Positions 25,292 to 33,111 of a stretch of DNA of 64,000 bases are shown one piece after another. Source of the DNA: Streptomyces amritsarensis (GTDB lineage: Bacteria > Actinomycetota > Actinomycetes > Streptomycetales > Streptomycetaceae); assembly GCF_001953875.1 (NCBI RefSeq), contig NZ_MQUR01000006.1:1-64000 (forward strand), written 5' to 3'. Each line of letters starts with the position of its first letter. The first letter of the stretch is position 1. Below the pieces are notes generated by a model that searched no databases, was not told the origin of the DNA, and saw nothing but the letters and a program-made list of their open reading frames with translations. The position numbers were made by a program, and so were the translations under genes.

Positions 25292-25421
25292 CGCCTTGCG
25301 GTGGGAACGCGGGCCGATTCAGCCGGCGCCCCGCTCATACGGGACGTGCCCGGTTCCCGTCAGGAGGTCGTAAGCGCGCGGCGCCCGCCGCTCGCGGCAC
25401 ACCTCGGAAGGGATTTGCACC

Positions 25422-25868
25422 ATGACGCACACGTCACCGACAACGCGCCGACGCGGACGCTTCGGTACCGCCGGCCTGCGGTCGCTCGCGGGGCTGCTCC
25501 TGGCCCTCGCGTCGATCCTGATGGCGGGTGCGCAGCCGGCGGCCGCGCATCCGCCGAGCGGATCCGTGCACGTGTGGGCATCCGACGTGCGGGTACGCAC
25601 CTGCCAGCGCGCCACCTGCTCCCTGGCGACCACGGAGCGGCTGACCAACGTCCGGGTCCAGGCGTACTGCCAGATGGACGGTGGGGAGGCCGGGCGGGTG
25701 AGGGACGGCGCCTACACCAACACGTACTGGGTGCAGATCATCACTCCGGGCCGGACGCTGGGCTGGATCTCCGCGGTGTACGCCAGCGGTGGTTCCAACA
25801 ACTCCCCGGTCCCCGGCGCGCCGGTCTACGCGCCCGGTGACGCCACCGTGCACTGCGAGTTCATCTAG
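25422..25868 (+). CDS. Secreted SH3-like protein (first of a pair)
   Basis: This small exported protein of 148 residues has an ATG at 25422 preceded by AAGGGA. A twin-Arg-rich start (TTRRRGRF) precedes a hydrophobic segment and an Ala-x-Ala cleavage site near AAAHP. The mature 105 residues carry four cysteines and two strand-loop units typical of bacterial SH3-like domains: VHVWASDVRVRTCQ at the start and YWVQIITPGRTLGWISAVYA toward the end. The TLGW motif is the hallmark of SH3_3-like wall-associated domains. A paralogue follows 31 bp downstream, so the two are co-transcribed. The ligand is unknown; the cell wall is a reasonable guess. Confidence 0.78.
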   Translation: MTHTSPTTRRRGRFGTAGLRSLAGLLLALASILMAGAQPAAAHPPSGSVHVWASDVRVRTCQRATCSLATTERLTNVRVQAYCQMDGGEAGRVRDGAYTNTYWVQIITPGRTLGWISAVYASGGSNNSPVPGAPVYAPGDATVHCEFI

Positions 25869-25899
25869 ATCCGCTCCCCTGACGACAACCGAGGAACCC

Positions 25900-26349
25900 G
25901 TGAACACTCGACGTCTTCTCAAGGCAACGACCGCCGTGGCCGCCGTCGTGGCAGCTCTGACCCTGGGCTCGCCCGCGGCCGTCGCATCGCCCGCGGCCGC
26001 CCCCCAGGCCGATCTCCCGACGACGGCCGCCTCGCCCGCGTCGCCTGCGTCCGCGGCGGCGACCGCGGTCTACATATGGGCGACCAACGTGAACGTCCGC
26101 TACGACGGCGCCGACGCCGACTGCGTCCACCACCCCTCCCGCGCCTCGTGCGTGAAGATCGTCGCCACGGTGTCGCGGACGACGGCCGAGGGCATGTGCC
26201 AGCACCCCGGCGAGGAGATCGTCGACAGCGGGTACCGCAACCGCTGGTGGACACTGCTCAAGCTGCCGGGCGGCACGATCGGCTGGGTGAACAACATCTA
26301 CATCCAGGGCGGCGAGAAGATCGCGGGAGTGCCCGACTGCGGCTGGTAG
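25900..26349 (+). CDS. Secreted SH3-like protein (second of a pair)
   Basis: This 149-residue exported paralogue of the preceding gene starts at a GTG (25900-25902) with GAGGAA just upstream. The signal peptide (NTRRLLKATTAVAAVVAALT) is followed by an Ala/Pro-rich stretch and a mature SH3-like domain. VYIWATNVNVRYDG parallels VHVWASDVRVRTCQ in the neighbour, and WWTLLKLPGGTIGWVNNIYI parallels its TLGW strand. Conserved cysteines suggest disulfides. The operon ends at a strong hairpin (26377-26412). The two divergent copies probably act together outside the cell. Confidence 0.78.
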   Translation: MNTRRLLKATTAVAAVVAALTLGSPAAVASPAAAPQADLPTTAASPASPASAAATAVYIWATNVNVRYDGADADCVHHPSRASCVKIVATVSRTTAEGMCQHPGEEIVDSGYRNRWWTLLKLPGGTIGWVNNIYIQGGEKIAGVPDCGW

Positions 26350-26376
26350 ACAGCATGCCGGGGCCACGGGGCTCCA

Positions 26377-26412
26377 GGTGCCGGGGCCGCCCTCGGCGGC
26401 GCCCCCGGCACC
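26377..26412 (+). terminator. Hairpin terminator after the SH3-pair operon
   Basis: Outer arms GGTGCCGGGG (26377-26386) and CCCCGGCACC (26403-26412) enclose a second stem CCGCC/GGCGG around a CTC loop. It begins 27 bp after the stop codon. Confidence 0.6.
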
Positions 26413-26765
26413 GGTCGTGGACGGTACGTCAGAGCCCTGACGGGGGCCGGGCCCGTGCCATGGATCACCCTCTGGCCGTACCGGCGCGTGACCTGCGGGC
26501 GCCGCGTGGGGAGCCTCGGCGCGGGTCGCATCGCGTGGAGCCGGGGCGCGGGTCGCATCGCGGGGAGCCGGGGCGCGGCGCGCGTCCGTCCCGGGCTCCT
26601 ACGGCGGCCGTCGGCGCAGGACGTGCGGGGCGGCGCCGGCCGCACCGCGCCCCGCGGCCGGCCACCGGAGCCTGTCGCGTGCGCTCCGTCCGGGCACGGC
26701 CGGGGGGCACCCAGCCGTGACGTAATGGCAGTTCAGAAGGTTTCGATCACCCGTACGATGCGGGC
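26413..26765. other. Intergenic stretch with a short tandem repeat
   Basis: No convincing gene was found. The minus frame over this stretch is Pro/Arg-rich and reflects the 27-bp repeat at 26510-26578. The promoter of the gene at 26766 lies at the right end. Confidence 0.45.
26510..26578. repeat. 27-bp tandem repeat, about 2.6 copies
   Basis: Units begin at 26510, 26537 and 26564 (the last partial). The shared core is GGCGCGGGTCGCATCGCG. It lies between the SH3-pair terminator and the next gene. Confidence 0.75.
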
Positions 26766-27527
26766 ATGATCCTCGCTTCCATCGACCCCACCTCGCAGGC
26801 GTACGCCGCGGGCGAGGTCATCGGCTACATGCTCCCCGCCGCCACCGGCATCGGCGTGCTCTGGTGGCTGACCCGCTCCTGGCGCAAGGAGTCCGCCTCG
26901 CCCGTCAGCGACCCGGCACGGGCGGCGCGGGGGAAGAGGAAGCGGACCTGGTTCATCGCGGGCGTGAGCGTGTGCATCGCGGCCGCGGCGAGCGTGACCG
27001 CTTTCGCCGCGTACGATCCCGAGCCCCGGGCCGGCGAAACGCGCGCCGCGGACGGCACCGAGGAATACCCCGTCATCGTCCTCCCGGAGCTCTTCGACCG
27101 CTTCCGCCTGCTCAAGGGTGAAGACGCCGCCCGCGCCGAATCCGAGGCGCTGGCCGGGCGGAAACTCCCCCACAGTCTTCGGACCGGCTACTACGACCAG
27201 GACGCCGACGGCTCCTCCGACCTGCTCGTCCTGGTCAACAGCGCCGACTGGGACCCCAAGGTCGCCGAGTCGAAGGCGACCAAGTCCATCTCCCAGGAGT
27301 TCCGCAACTACTTCGCCGGCGCCAAGGCCCGCGACGTGACCCGCTTCGACGCCGGCCGGCACGGCGGGGGCCTCGCCTGCGGCCACGTGACCGGACCCGA
27401 CGGCGACCAGACCATGTGCGCATGGAGTGACGCCGCCAACTTCGTCGGCGTACGCCACGTCCGGGAGACCGACCTCGCCACCGCCGCCCGCACCACTCTC
27501 GCCCTACGCGACGCCGCCACCGGTTGA
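26766..27527 (+). CDS. Membrane-anchored hypothetical protein
   Basis: This 253-residue protein has two membrane segments: YMLPAATGIGVLWWLTRSW near the N-terminus and WFIAGVSVCIAAAASVTAF at about residues 62-80. They are separated by a basic loop that would be cytoplasmic. The remaining 170 residues are predicted extracytoplasmic, with TGYYDQDADGSSDLLVLVNS and paired cysteines in LACGHVTGPDGDQTMCAW. That segment resembles periplasmic domains of uncharacterised actinobacterial membrane proteins, but no family can be named. The ATG lacks a strong ribosome site. It is convergent with the SRPBCC gene through a shared hairpin that contains its stop codon. Confidence 0.7.
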   Translation: MILASIDPTSQAYAAGEVIGYMLPAATGIGVLWWLTRSWRKESASPVSDPARAARGKRKRTWFIAGVSVCIAAAASVTAFAAYDPEPRAGETRAADGTEEYPVIVLPELFDRFRLLKGEDAARAESEALAGRKLPHSLRTGYYDQDADGSSDLLVLVNSADWDPKVAESKATKSISQEFRNYFAGAKARDVTRFDAGRHGGGLACGHVTGPDGDQTMCAWSDAANFVGVRHVRETDLATAARTTLALRDAATG

Positions 27528-27576
27528 CAGGTGTCCGGGTCGGATGATCCCGGCCCGGACGTACCCGCCTGTCAAC
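27523..27576. terminator. Bidirectional terminator containing both stop codons
   Basis: GTTGACAGG (27523-27531) pairs with CCTGTCAAC (27568-27576), and GTCCGGG/CCCGGAC form an inner stem. The TGA of the plus gene (27525-27527) and of the minus gene (27572-27574) both fall in the outer arms. Confidence 0.6.
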
Positions 27577-28012
27577 AGCGGTGTCGGGCCAGGTGACCGG
27601 CGATGAGCTGTGCCCAGGAGCGGATGAAGGACGGGTAGTCGGCGGCGAATGCATCCAGGGCCTCGGCGGCCGCCGGGGTGAGGGGCGTCATGTCGTAGGT
27701 GACCGTCACCTCGCTGCCGGCCCCGGTCTCGGCCAGGGCGACGGTGACCGTGCCGGCCCGGACGCCCGGGGTGATGCGGGCGTAGGAGACCGACCGCGGG
27801 AAGTCGCGGGAGGCGACGAGCCAGGTCGTCTCCTCTTCGTCCGTCGAGGTGAGCCAGACGGTTCCCGGGGCGGTGTCGTCCTGCGGTTCGACCGGGAAGA
27901 CCGGGTCCCAGCCCGGCACCCAGTCGCGCTCCCCCCGGGCGGTGAAGAGCCGGAAGGCCTCTTCGGGCGGGAGCGGGACGGTGAGCGCGGCGCTCAGGAC
28001 ACGACGGTTCAT
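27572..28012 (-). CDS. SRPBCC (START-like) domain protein
   Basis: This 146-residue single-domain SRPBCC protein has the fold used for binding hydrophobic ligands (polyketide cyclase/AHSA1-like). The start VLSAALTVPLPPEEAFRLFT and the sequence GERDWVPGWDPVFP are typical, as is the C-terminal amphipathic helix. GGAGGAG lies directly before the ATG. The gene is coupled to the upstream ribbon-helix-helix gene by an ATGA-type overlap (28009-28012). Ligand and reaction are unknown. No secretion signal is present, so it acts in the cytoplasm. Confidence 0.85.
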   Translation of the reverse strand: MNRRVLSAALTVPLPPEEAFRLFTARGERDWVPGWDPVFPVEPQDDTAPGTVWLTSTDEEETTWLVASRDFPRSVSYARITPGVRAGTVTVALAETGAGSEVTVTYDMTPLTPAAAEALDAFAADYPSFIRSWAQLIAGHLARHRC

Positions 28013-28251
28013 CTCTCCTCCAGGGCGTGGGCGTCGGCGGCGGTCAACTCCAGCCCGTAGACGTCCTTGAGCTGCTCGATGTTGGCCAGGGTCTCCGCCG
28101 AGAAGGGGGCTTTGCCGTCGAAGGCGTGCAGGACGATCCCCTCGACGAGCTCGCCGAGAGGCATGTCGAGGTACTCGGCCAGCGCCTTGAGCACTTTCAG
28201 CAGATTCCGTTCGATCCGCAGCCCGGTCTGAGTCCGCTCAATCGTTACCAT
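28009..28251 (-). CDS. Ribbon-helix-helix-like regulator, first gene of the SRPBCC operon
   Basis: This small protein of 80 residues has a ribbon-helix-helix pattern: a short strand (TGLRIERNLLK), then helix KVLKALAEYL, a turn, and helix PLGELVEGIVLHAF. Such proteins bind DNA as dimers at short palindromes. The ATG at 28249-28251 sits immediately after a perfect palindrome (28252-28265) and has no Shine-Dalgarno site, so translation may be leaderless and autorepression is likely. It is coupled to the SRPBCC gene. The regulator role is inferred from the fold pattern and the adjacent operator. Confidence 0.7.
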   Translation of the reverse strand: MVTIERTQTGLRIERNLLKVLKALAEYLDMPLGELVEGIVLHAFDGKAPFSAETLANIEQLKDVYGLELTAADAHALEER

Positions 28252-28265
28252 GTTACCAAGGTAAC
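28252..28265. promoter_or_regulatory. Palindromic operator abutting the start codon
   Basis: GTTACC-AA-GGTAAC is perfectly symmetric, and a further GTTACC half-site lies at 28244-28249, overlapping the start codon on the opposite strand. A protein bound here would cover the transcription and translation start of the ribbon-helix-helix/SRPBCC operon. Confidence 0.65.
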
Positions 28266-28415
28266 TCGGTCGGTCCGGGTTGTCGAACCACCGCGCGGGG
28301 GCGACTCCGCGTGCCGGGGCGGCGGGCGCCCGGGAGCGCGTGTCCGGGAGCGCGTGTCCGGATTTGACAGAACACGGTCATTGCGGACCTCGTTGCGGGG
28401 CGAAATGATCGGCAC

Positions 28416-29393
28416 ATGCAGTCACCGCACAGGGTCGTGATCGCCGCCTTCCCGGGCGTCGAGCTCCTCAACGTCACCGGACCGGCCGAGGTGTTCTCGG
28501 TCGCCACCCGGGTCGCCGGCAGCGGCCGGTCCGGTTACACCGTCCGCATCGCGACCGCCGGAGGGGAACCGGTGGCCACCGCCGGCGGGATCCGGCTGAT
28601 GGCCGACATGACGCTGGAGGAGGTGCACGGCGCCGTGGACACCCTGCTGGTCTCCGGGGCGGTCCGCGTGGACGGGCACGAGGTGCAGCCGGTCGTCGAC
28701 GGCGCGATCGTCGCATGGCTGCGCGAGGCGGCACGCGGTCCCCACCGGGTGGCCTCCGTCTGCGCGGGGGCGCACCTGCTGGCAGCGGCGGGCCTGCTCG
28801 ACGGGCTGTCCGCCACCACCCACTGGCGGACAGCCGCACGGCTGGCCTGCGACCACCCGCAGGTCACCGTCGATCCGGACCCGATCTTCATCCGGCAAGG
28901 CCGCCTGTGGACCTGCGCGGGCATCGCCTCGGGGATGGACATGGCGCTGGCCATGGTCACCGAGGACCACGGCCCCGGGCTCGCCCTGGCCACCGCCCGC
29001 ACCATGGTCATGTACGTCAAACGCGCGGGCGGACAGAGCCAGTTCAGCGTCCCGCTCACCGTGCCGGCCGACCCGGGTGACCGGATCGACGAGCTGCGCG
29101 TGTGGATCGGCGAACACCTCACCGAGGACCTGTCCGCCGAGGCCCTCGCCGCGCGGCTGCACCTGAGCGTGCGCCACTTCTCCCGGCTGTTCTCGCGGCG
29201 CACCGCCACCACCCCGGCCGCCTACGTCGAATCCGTGCGGCTGGAGGCCGCCCGCCGCCTGCTCCAGGACAGCAATCACGGCCTGCCCGAGGTCGCGGCT
29301 CTCAGCGGCCTCGGCTCCGTGGAGAGCCTGCACCGCTCCTTCCGGCGCCGTCTCGGTACCACCCCCGCCGAATACCGGCGCCGCTTCAGCTAA
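28416..29393 (+). CDS. GlxA-type AraC regulator
   Basis: This 325-residue regulator has an N-terminal DJ-1/PfpI domain (HRVVIAAFPGVELLNVTGPA, ASVCAGAHLLAAAGLLDG with the elbow Cys) and a C-terminal AraC helix-turn-helix pair (LSAEALAARLHLSVRHFSRL, VAALSGLGSVESLHRSFRR). It ends GTTPAEYRRRFS. The TAA stop at 29391-29393 lies inside the terminal inverted repeat of a MITE-like element, so insertion may have replaced the original last few residues and stop. No strong ribosome site precedes the ATG. The target genes are not evident; the MBL hydrolase downstream (29631) is a candidate. Confidence 0.9.
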   Translation: MQSPHRVVIAAFPGVELLNVTGPAEVFSVATRVAGSGRSGYTVRIATAGGEPVATAGGIRLMADMTLEEVHGAVDTLLVSGAVRVDGHEVQPVVDGAIVAWLREAARGPHRVASVCAGAHLLAAAGLLDGLSATTHWRTAARLACDHPQVTVDPDPIFIRQGRLWTCAGIASGMDMALAMVTEDHGPGLALATARTMVMYVKRAGGQSQFSVPLTVPADPGDRIDELRVWIGEHLTEDLSAEALAARLHLSVRHFSRLFSRRTATTPAAYVESVRLEAARRLLQDSNHGLPEVAALSGLGSVESLHRSFRRRLGTTPAEYRRRFS

Positions 29394-29556
29394 GCGCTGT
29401 CCCGTAATCCCCGGTGGATCGGCGCACGGCGTCAGATGCGGTGCATCGCAAGGCGGAGGGGCGTCCTCGTACTGGGCGTATTCGGGTGTTCCGACAACGC
29501 AGCGAGGTGCCGTAGCTGTCGTCGTGCGCCCGCCGGGGATTAGGGGACGGCCCTTA
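29391..29556. mobile_element. MITE-like element with about 27-bp terminal inverted repeats
   Basis: The left end (29391-29417, beginning TAAGCGCTGTCCCGTAATCC) and the complement of the right end (29530-29556, TAAGGGCCGTCCCCTAATCC) agree at 23 of 27 positions. The 166-bp interior has no ORF. It includes GTGCATCGCAAGGCGGAGGG, which I recall as a dispersed repeat in Streptomyces genomes. There is no transposase, so it would be mobilised in trans. It supplies the stop codon of the GlxA-type gene. A target-site duplication is not clear. Confidence 0.7.
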
Positions 29557-29630
29557 GGCCGTGTGTCAGCCCGCTCGACCGTCCGCGAACGACCGTGCGA
29601 CGGAATTCCGTCATGCCCGAGGAGAGAACA

Positions 29631-30392
29631 GTGTCCCGAACCAAGGTCGTCCCGATCCCCGTGATGGGCCGGCACAACATCAACGCGTATCTGCTGCTGG
29701 GCCGCCGGCCCGTCATCGTCGACGCGGGCACACCGGGCAGCGGCCGGAGGATCGCCGCCCAGGTCGCCGCGCACGGTGTGGACCCTTCCGACGTCTCGTT
29801 GATCGTCGTCACGCACGGCCACATCGACCACTTCGGCTCCGCCGCCGAACTGCACCGCCTGACGGGGGCACCGGTGGCGGGGCACGCCGCCGACCTCGGC
29901 CCGTTCCGCACGGGCCGCGCCCGCGAGCCCTACCTGCCCACGGGGCGGATGGGCCGTGTCATGGCCCGGAACAAGAACCTGCACCTCCGCGTCGAACCCT
30001 TCGAACCCGGCGTGCTCATCACCCGGGAGACGGACTTGGACGACTTCGGGGTCGCGGCACGCATCATGCCCACCCCCGGGCACACCCCCGGATCGGTCTC
30101 CGTCCTCACCGGTCAAGGAGACCTCGTGGCCGGCGACCTGATCGCCAACTCCTTCTTCGGTCTCATACCCGGTCGGCCGGCCAACCCTCCCTTCCACGAC
30201 GACCCGCTGCTCAACCTCGCCAGCCTGCGCCGGATGCTCGCCCTGAACCCCACCCGACTCCACGTCGGACACGGCACCCCCCTCGAACCCGACCGCGTCC
30301 GCCGCTGGGCCGCCCGGGAACACCGGCGGCTTACCCGCCTCGCAGCAGCCGGCCGGCTCCGCGCCCGGACGGACGAGGCCGACACGCCCTGA
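29631..30392 (+). CDS. MBL-fold metallo-hydrolase
   Basis: This 253-residue metallo-beta-lactamase-fold hydrolase has the zinc motif THGHIDHFGS (HxHxDH), downstream ligand regions around PTPGHTPGSVSV and GDLIANSF, and the final HVGHGTPLEP. The GTG at 29631 is chosen because GAGGAGA lies about six bases upstream; the ATGs at 29595 and 29613 are less well placed. No signal peptide is present, so a cytoplasmic role such as thioester or lactone hydrolysis, or detoxification, is likely; the substrate is unknown. It lies just downstream of the MITE-like element. Confidence 0.88.
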   Translation: MSRTKVVPIPVMGRHNINAYLLLGRRPVIVDAGTPGSGRRIAAQVAAHGVDPSDVSLIVVTHGHIDHFGSAAELHRLTGAPVAGHAADLGPFRTGRAREPYLPTGRMGRVMARNKNLHLRVEPFEPGVLITRETDLDDFGVAARIMPTPGHTPGSVSVLTGQGDLVAGDLIANSFFGLIPGRPANPPFHDDPLLNLASLRRMLALNPTRLHVGHGTPLEPDRVRRWAAREHRRLTRLAAAGRLRARTDEADTP

Positions 30393-30517
30393 CGAGCCGC
30401 GGACCGGGGCCGGAGCGGGGGTCGGGAGCGGGCGTCGGGAGCGGGGGCAGGGGTCGCCGCAAGGCCGAAGGCGCGGGCGGCTCTCCCGGCAGTCCGAGCG
30501 CCGTCAGCGGTGAGCGG

Positions 30518-31678
30518 TCAGCTCGCAGCCCCAGCCGCAGCCCCAGCCCCAGCCGGGCGCAGCGGCTTGGCCCACCGGTAGGTGCCGGGGCGCCGGCGTT
30601 CCGCGTGCAGGGATGCGATCGTGTATCGGTTGATCCACTCGTTGATCCGGGCCGCCGGCCGCCCGGTGATCACCAGGCGGTGGGCCGAGTCGTCGGTGCG
30701 TACCGGTTGAATGACGCCGTCGTGGCGACCGAGACTGAGGGACTGTGCCAGGTAACGGAACCTGAGCGGCTTGGGCTCGCGCCCGTGGGCGAGTGCGTCG
30801 ATGGCCTCGGCGGCATGCGCTCCGGTGGGCATCGCCGTCGCGCATGCCATGCGGAGTTCGCCCGTGCCGGGCACGGTGACGCGTGCCGCGTCGCCGACGA
30901 CGAACACGTCGGGGTGGGAGAGCGAGCGCATGGCGGTGTCGACCAGGGCCCGACCGCGCTCGTCCACGCGGAGCCCGGCTTCGGCGGCCAGCGAGGGAAC
31001 GGCGAAAGCGGCGGCCCAGACGACCACGTCCCCGGTCAGCTCACCGCGATCGGTGGACAGGCCGCTGCTGTGGACGGCTTGGACCCGGGTGTGTGAGTGA
31101 AGGCGGACACCCAGGCGTTCCAGGGCGGTGCGCACATGGGTCCGGCCGGCTGTCGAAAGCCCGTTGCCGGGCTCGCTGCCGGTGACCAGGCGTACCTGCC
31201 ACGGGCCGGCCGACTCGGCCAGTTCTGCGGCCAGTTCGATGCCGGTCGCTCCGCCGCCGACGACGGTGACGGTGCCGGATCCACGAGACAGTCGATCACT
31301 GAGCTCGCGAGCCTGCTCCAGTGTGTAGGCGTGCTCGCCGATGCCGGGAACGCCGGTGGTGTCGGTGCTGCTGCCGAGGGCGTAGACGAGCCGGTCGTAG
31401 GTCAGCGTCGTTCCGCTGTCCAGAAGGACCGTGCGGGCATCGGGATCGATGGACGTGGCCGTGGCCTTGACCGTGTCGATCTCCCTGCCGGCGACAAGGT
31501 CGCGCAGGGCGACGGGGGCGCCGACGCGGCCGGCAGCCAGTTCGTGCAGCCGGATCCGCTCGGTGAAGCATTCCTTGGGGTCGACGAGAGTCACCCGGTG
31601 GCGTCGGCTGACGCGGAGGGCCGCGGTCACTCCGGCATACCCGGCGCCCACCACCACGACGTGCTGCTTCTGTCCCAT
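30518..31678 (-). CDS. NAD(P)/FAD-dependent oxidoreductase, NDH-2-like
   Basis: This 386-residue pyridine nucleotide-disulfide-type flavoprotein resembles type II NADH dehydrogenases. The ATG at 31676-31678 has GGGAG seven bases upstream. The FAD-binding fingerprint is HVVVVGAGYAGVTAALRV, and the second dinucleotide fold is TVTVVGGGATGIELAAELAE. The late FAD motif is HPDVFVVGDAARV. No active-site CxxC is seen, consistent with an NDH-2-like enzyme rather than a reductase of the thioredoxin type. The C-terminal 30 residues are Ala/Gly-rich and probably disordered. It is monocistronic on the minus strand. Confidence 0.88.
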   Translation of the reverse strand: MGQKQHVVVVGAGYAGVTAALRVSRRHRVTLVDPKECFTERIRLHELAAGRVGAPVALRDLVAGREIDTVKATATSIDPDARTVLLDSGTTLTYDRLVYALGSSTDTTGVPGIGEHAYTLEQARELSDRLSRGSGTVTVVGGGATGIELAAELAESAGPWQVRLVTGSEPGNGLSTAGRTHVRTALERLGVRLHSHTRVQAVHSSGLSTDRGELTGDVVVWAAAFAVPSLAAEAGLRVDERGRALVDTAMRSLSHPDVFVVGDAARVTVPGTGELRMACATAMPTGAHAAEAIDALAHGREPKPLRFRYLAQSLSLGRHDGVIQPVRTDDSAHRLVITGRPAARINEWINRYTIASLHAERRRPGTYRWAKPLRPAGAGAAAGAAS

Positions 31679-31867
31679 GTCGATGCTCCCGTTCCACTCT
31701 CACGCGGCCCTGTGTGCCCTTTCGGTAGGGGGACCAGCCGGCGGGCCCGGTTCGTGACAACCTCCCCCCGCCGTGTCGTGTGAAGTGGATCTCATGCCGG
31801 CTCGCGGCAGGCCCGACGTGACGCCGGCGGCCCGTCAGTCGACGTGGGACGGCCGGCGTTCGTCTCC

Positions 31868-33088
31868 TCACCACTCGTCCTCCCAGTCGTGCCCGGGGAA
31901 CGGCAACGGATCTGTGACCCAGCCCGCCGTCAGCACGAGTCGTGTGTGGCGATGCAGAGCGAGGAAGCCGAAGGGGCGGTCGAAGGCGGCGCTGATCCTG
32001 GTGGTCATGTAGCGGAGGTCGGATATGCCCGCGCCGACCTCACCGAACGCCGTCACCGCGGCGGCCTCGAAGCCCAACGCGCCGAACTTCGCCATGGTGT
32101 TCTGCTCGGCCGATCCGATGGCCAGCGGGAAGTCGCTGATGCCCGGGAAGTGGCCGCGCGAGGTGTCCCGCGCGGTCGTGAGCCCGAACAACCGGTGCAG
32201 CCTGAGCAGATCGTGGCTCGCGTGCACGTCGTACGCCGCGGTCGTCACCTCCAGCGACGGCGGCTCGGGCCGCGTGCGGCGCACCTTCTCCACCTGCAGG
32301 CCGGGGCCCGGGTTCCCGAAGGGCAGCCGCGGCCCCGGCAGCACCGCACACCTGCCGGCGAGAAGGTCGACCCCGGCCCCCAGCACCTGCCCCGGCCTCA
32401 TGCCCTCCTCGCCGAGCAGCAGGTGTACATCCAGGGCGTTGGTCCCCAGCACCTTCAGCTCGGTGACGTGACCGCCGGGTGTCTCGGCCACCCCCACCCG
32501 GTCCAGCACGGCGCTTTCGCGCGACAGTCCCAGCCGCGGCCCGGTCGCCCAGGGCGCGTACTCCGTCTCCAATTCCACCTCGTGGAAGGGGCTCAGCCAG
32601 CGCGTGCGCATGCTCAGCGCACTCGCCAGCACCATCTGCGTATCCTCGGTCAGCGTGAGCGGCATACGGTCGATCAGCCCGCCGGTCCGCTTCATCGTCC
32701 AGGCGTCCAACGCCCGGTGGTCGGCCACAGGATCCCCCGTGAGCACCCCGTGGACGTCGGGCGGCAGGGCCGCTTCCCACTCCTGCCCCAGCTCCAGCGT
32801 GCGCTTCGTCCACAGTCCCAGACCCGTTCGCAGTCCCCGCATGGCGTCCATCGCGGCGAGCAGCTCATGTGCGGCGTGCGCCGCTCGTCCGGCGGGAAGG
32901 CCGAGCGCCTCCGCCAGGTCGGCCCGAGCCGTGCCCTCGGCGCCATCGGCCAGGTAGGCGAGCAGCGGCCACACCCCCGCCGCCGAGAACACCGCGGCGC
33001 CGGCGCCGTCCTCCCCGGCATCCGAGGCGGCCGCCCACCGCGCGGTCAACCCGTTCACCGCGCGGACCGTCGTCGTCGAGACTCCCAT
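31868..33088 (-). CDS. Serpin-family protein
   Basis: This 406-residue serpin (I4 family) would inhibit serine proteases by a suicide-substrate mechanism. The ATG at 33086-33088 follows GGGGGTGGA. N-terminal helices (AVNGLTARWAAASD, VFSAAGVWPLLAYLADGAEG) match the serpin start, and the end carries the family signature FDRPFGFLALHRHTRLVLTA followed by GWVTDP. The reactive-centre region should lie between KFGALGFEAAAVTAFGEVG and that signature. Its length and Ala-rich hinge (EAAAVTA) are compatible with inhibitory activity, but the P1 residue cannot be assigned securely. No signal peptide is visible, which suggests an intracellular inhibitor. It lies 23 bp downstream of a propeller-like gene in one operon. 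Confidence 0.9.
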   Translation of the reverse strand: MGVSTTTVRAVNGLTARWAAASDAGEDGAGAAVFSAAGVWPLLAYLADGAEGTARADLAEALGLPAGRAAHAAHELLAAMDAMRGLRTGLGLWTKRTLELGQEWEAALPPDVHGVLTGDPVADHRALDAWTMKRTGGLIDRMPLTLTEDTQMVLASALSMRTRWLSPFHEVELETEYAPWATGPRLGLSRESAVLDRVGVAETPGGHVTELKVLGTNALDVHLLLGEEGMRPGQVLGAGVDLLAGRCAVLPGPRLPFGNPGPGLQVEKVRRTRPEPPSLEVTTAAYDVHASHDLLRLHRLFGLTTARDTSRGHFPGISDFPLAIGSAEQNTMAKFGALGFEAAAVTAFGEVGAGISDLRYMTTRISAAFDRPFGFLALHRHTRLVLTAGWVTDPLPFPGHDWEDEW

Positions 33089-33111
33089 TCCACCCCCATC
33101 GTCAGCGCACC

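Noticed and set aside
30400..30460. Short GGGAGCGGG-type repeats after the MBL hydrolase
   Set aside because: Simple low-complexity sequence without a fixed unit or phase.
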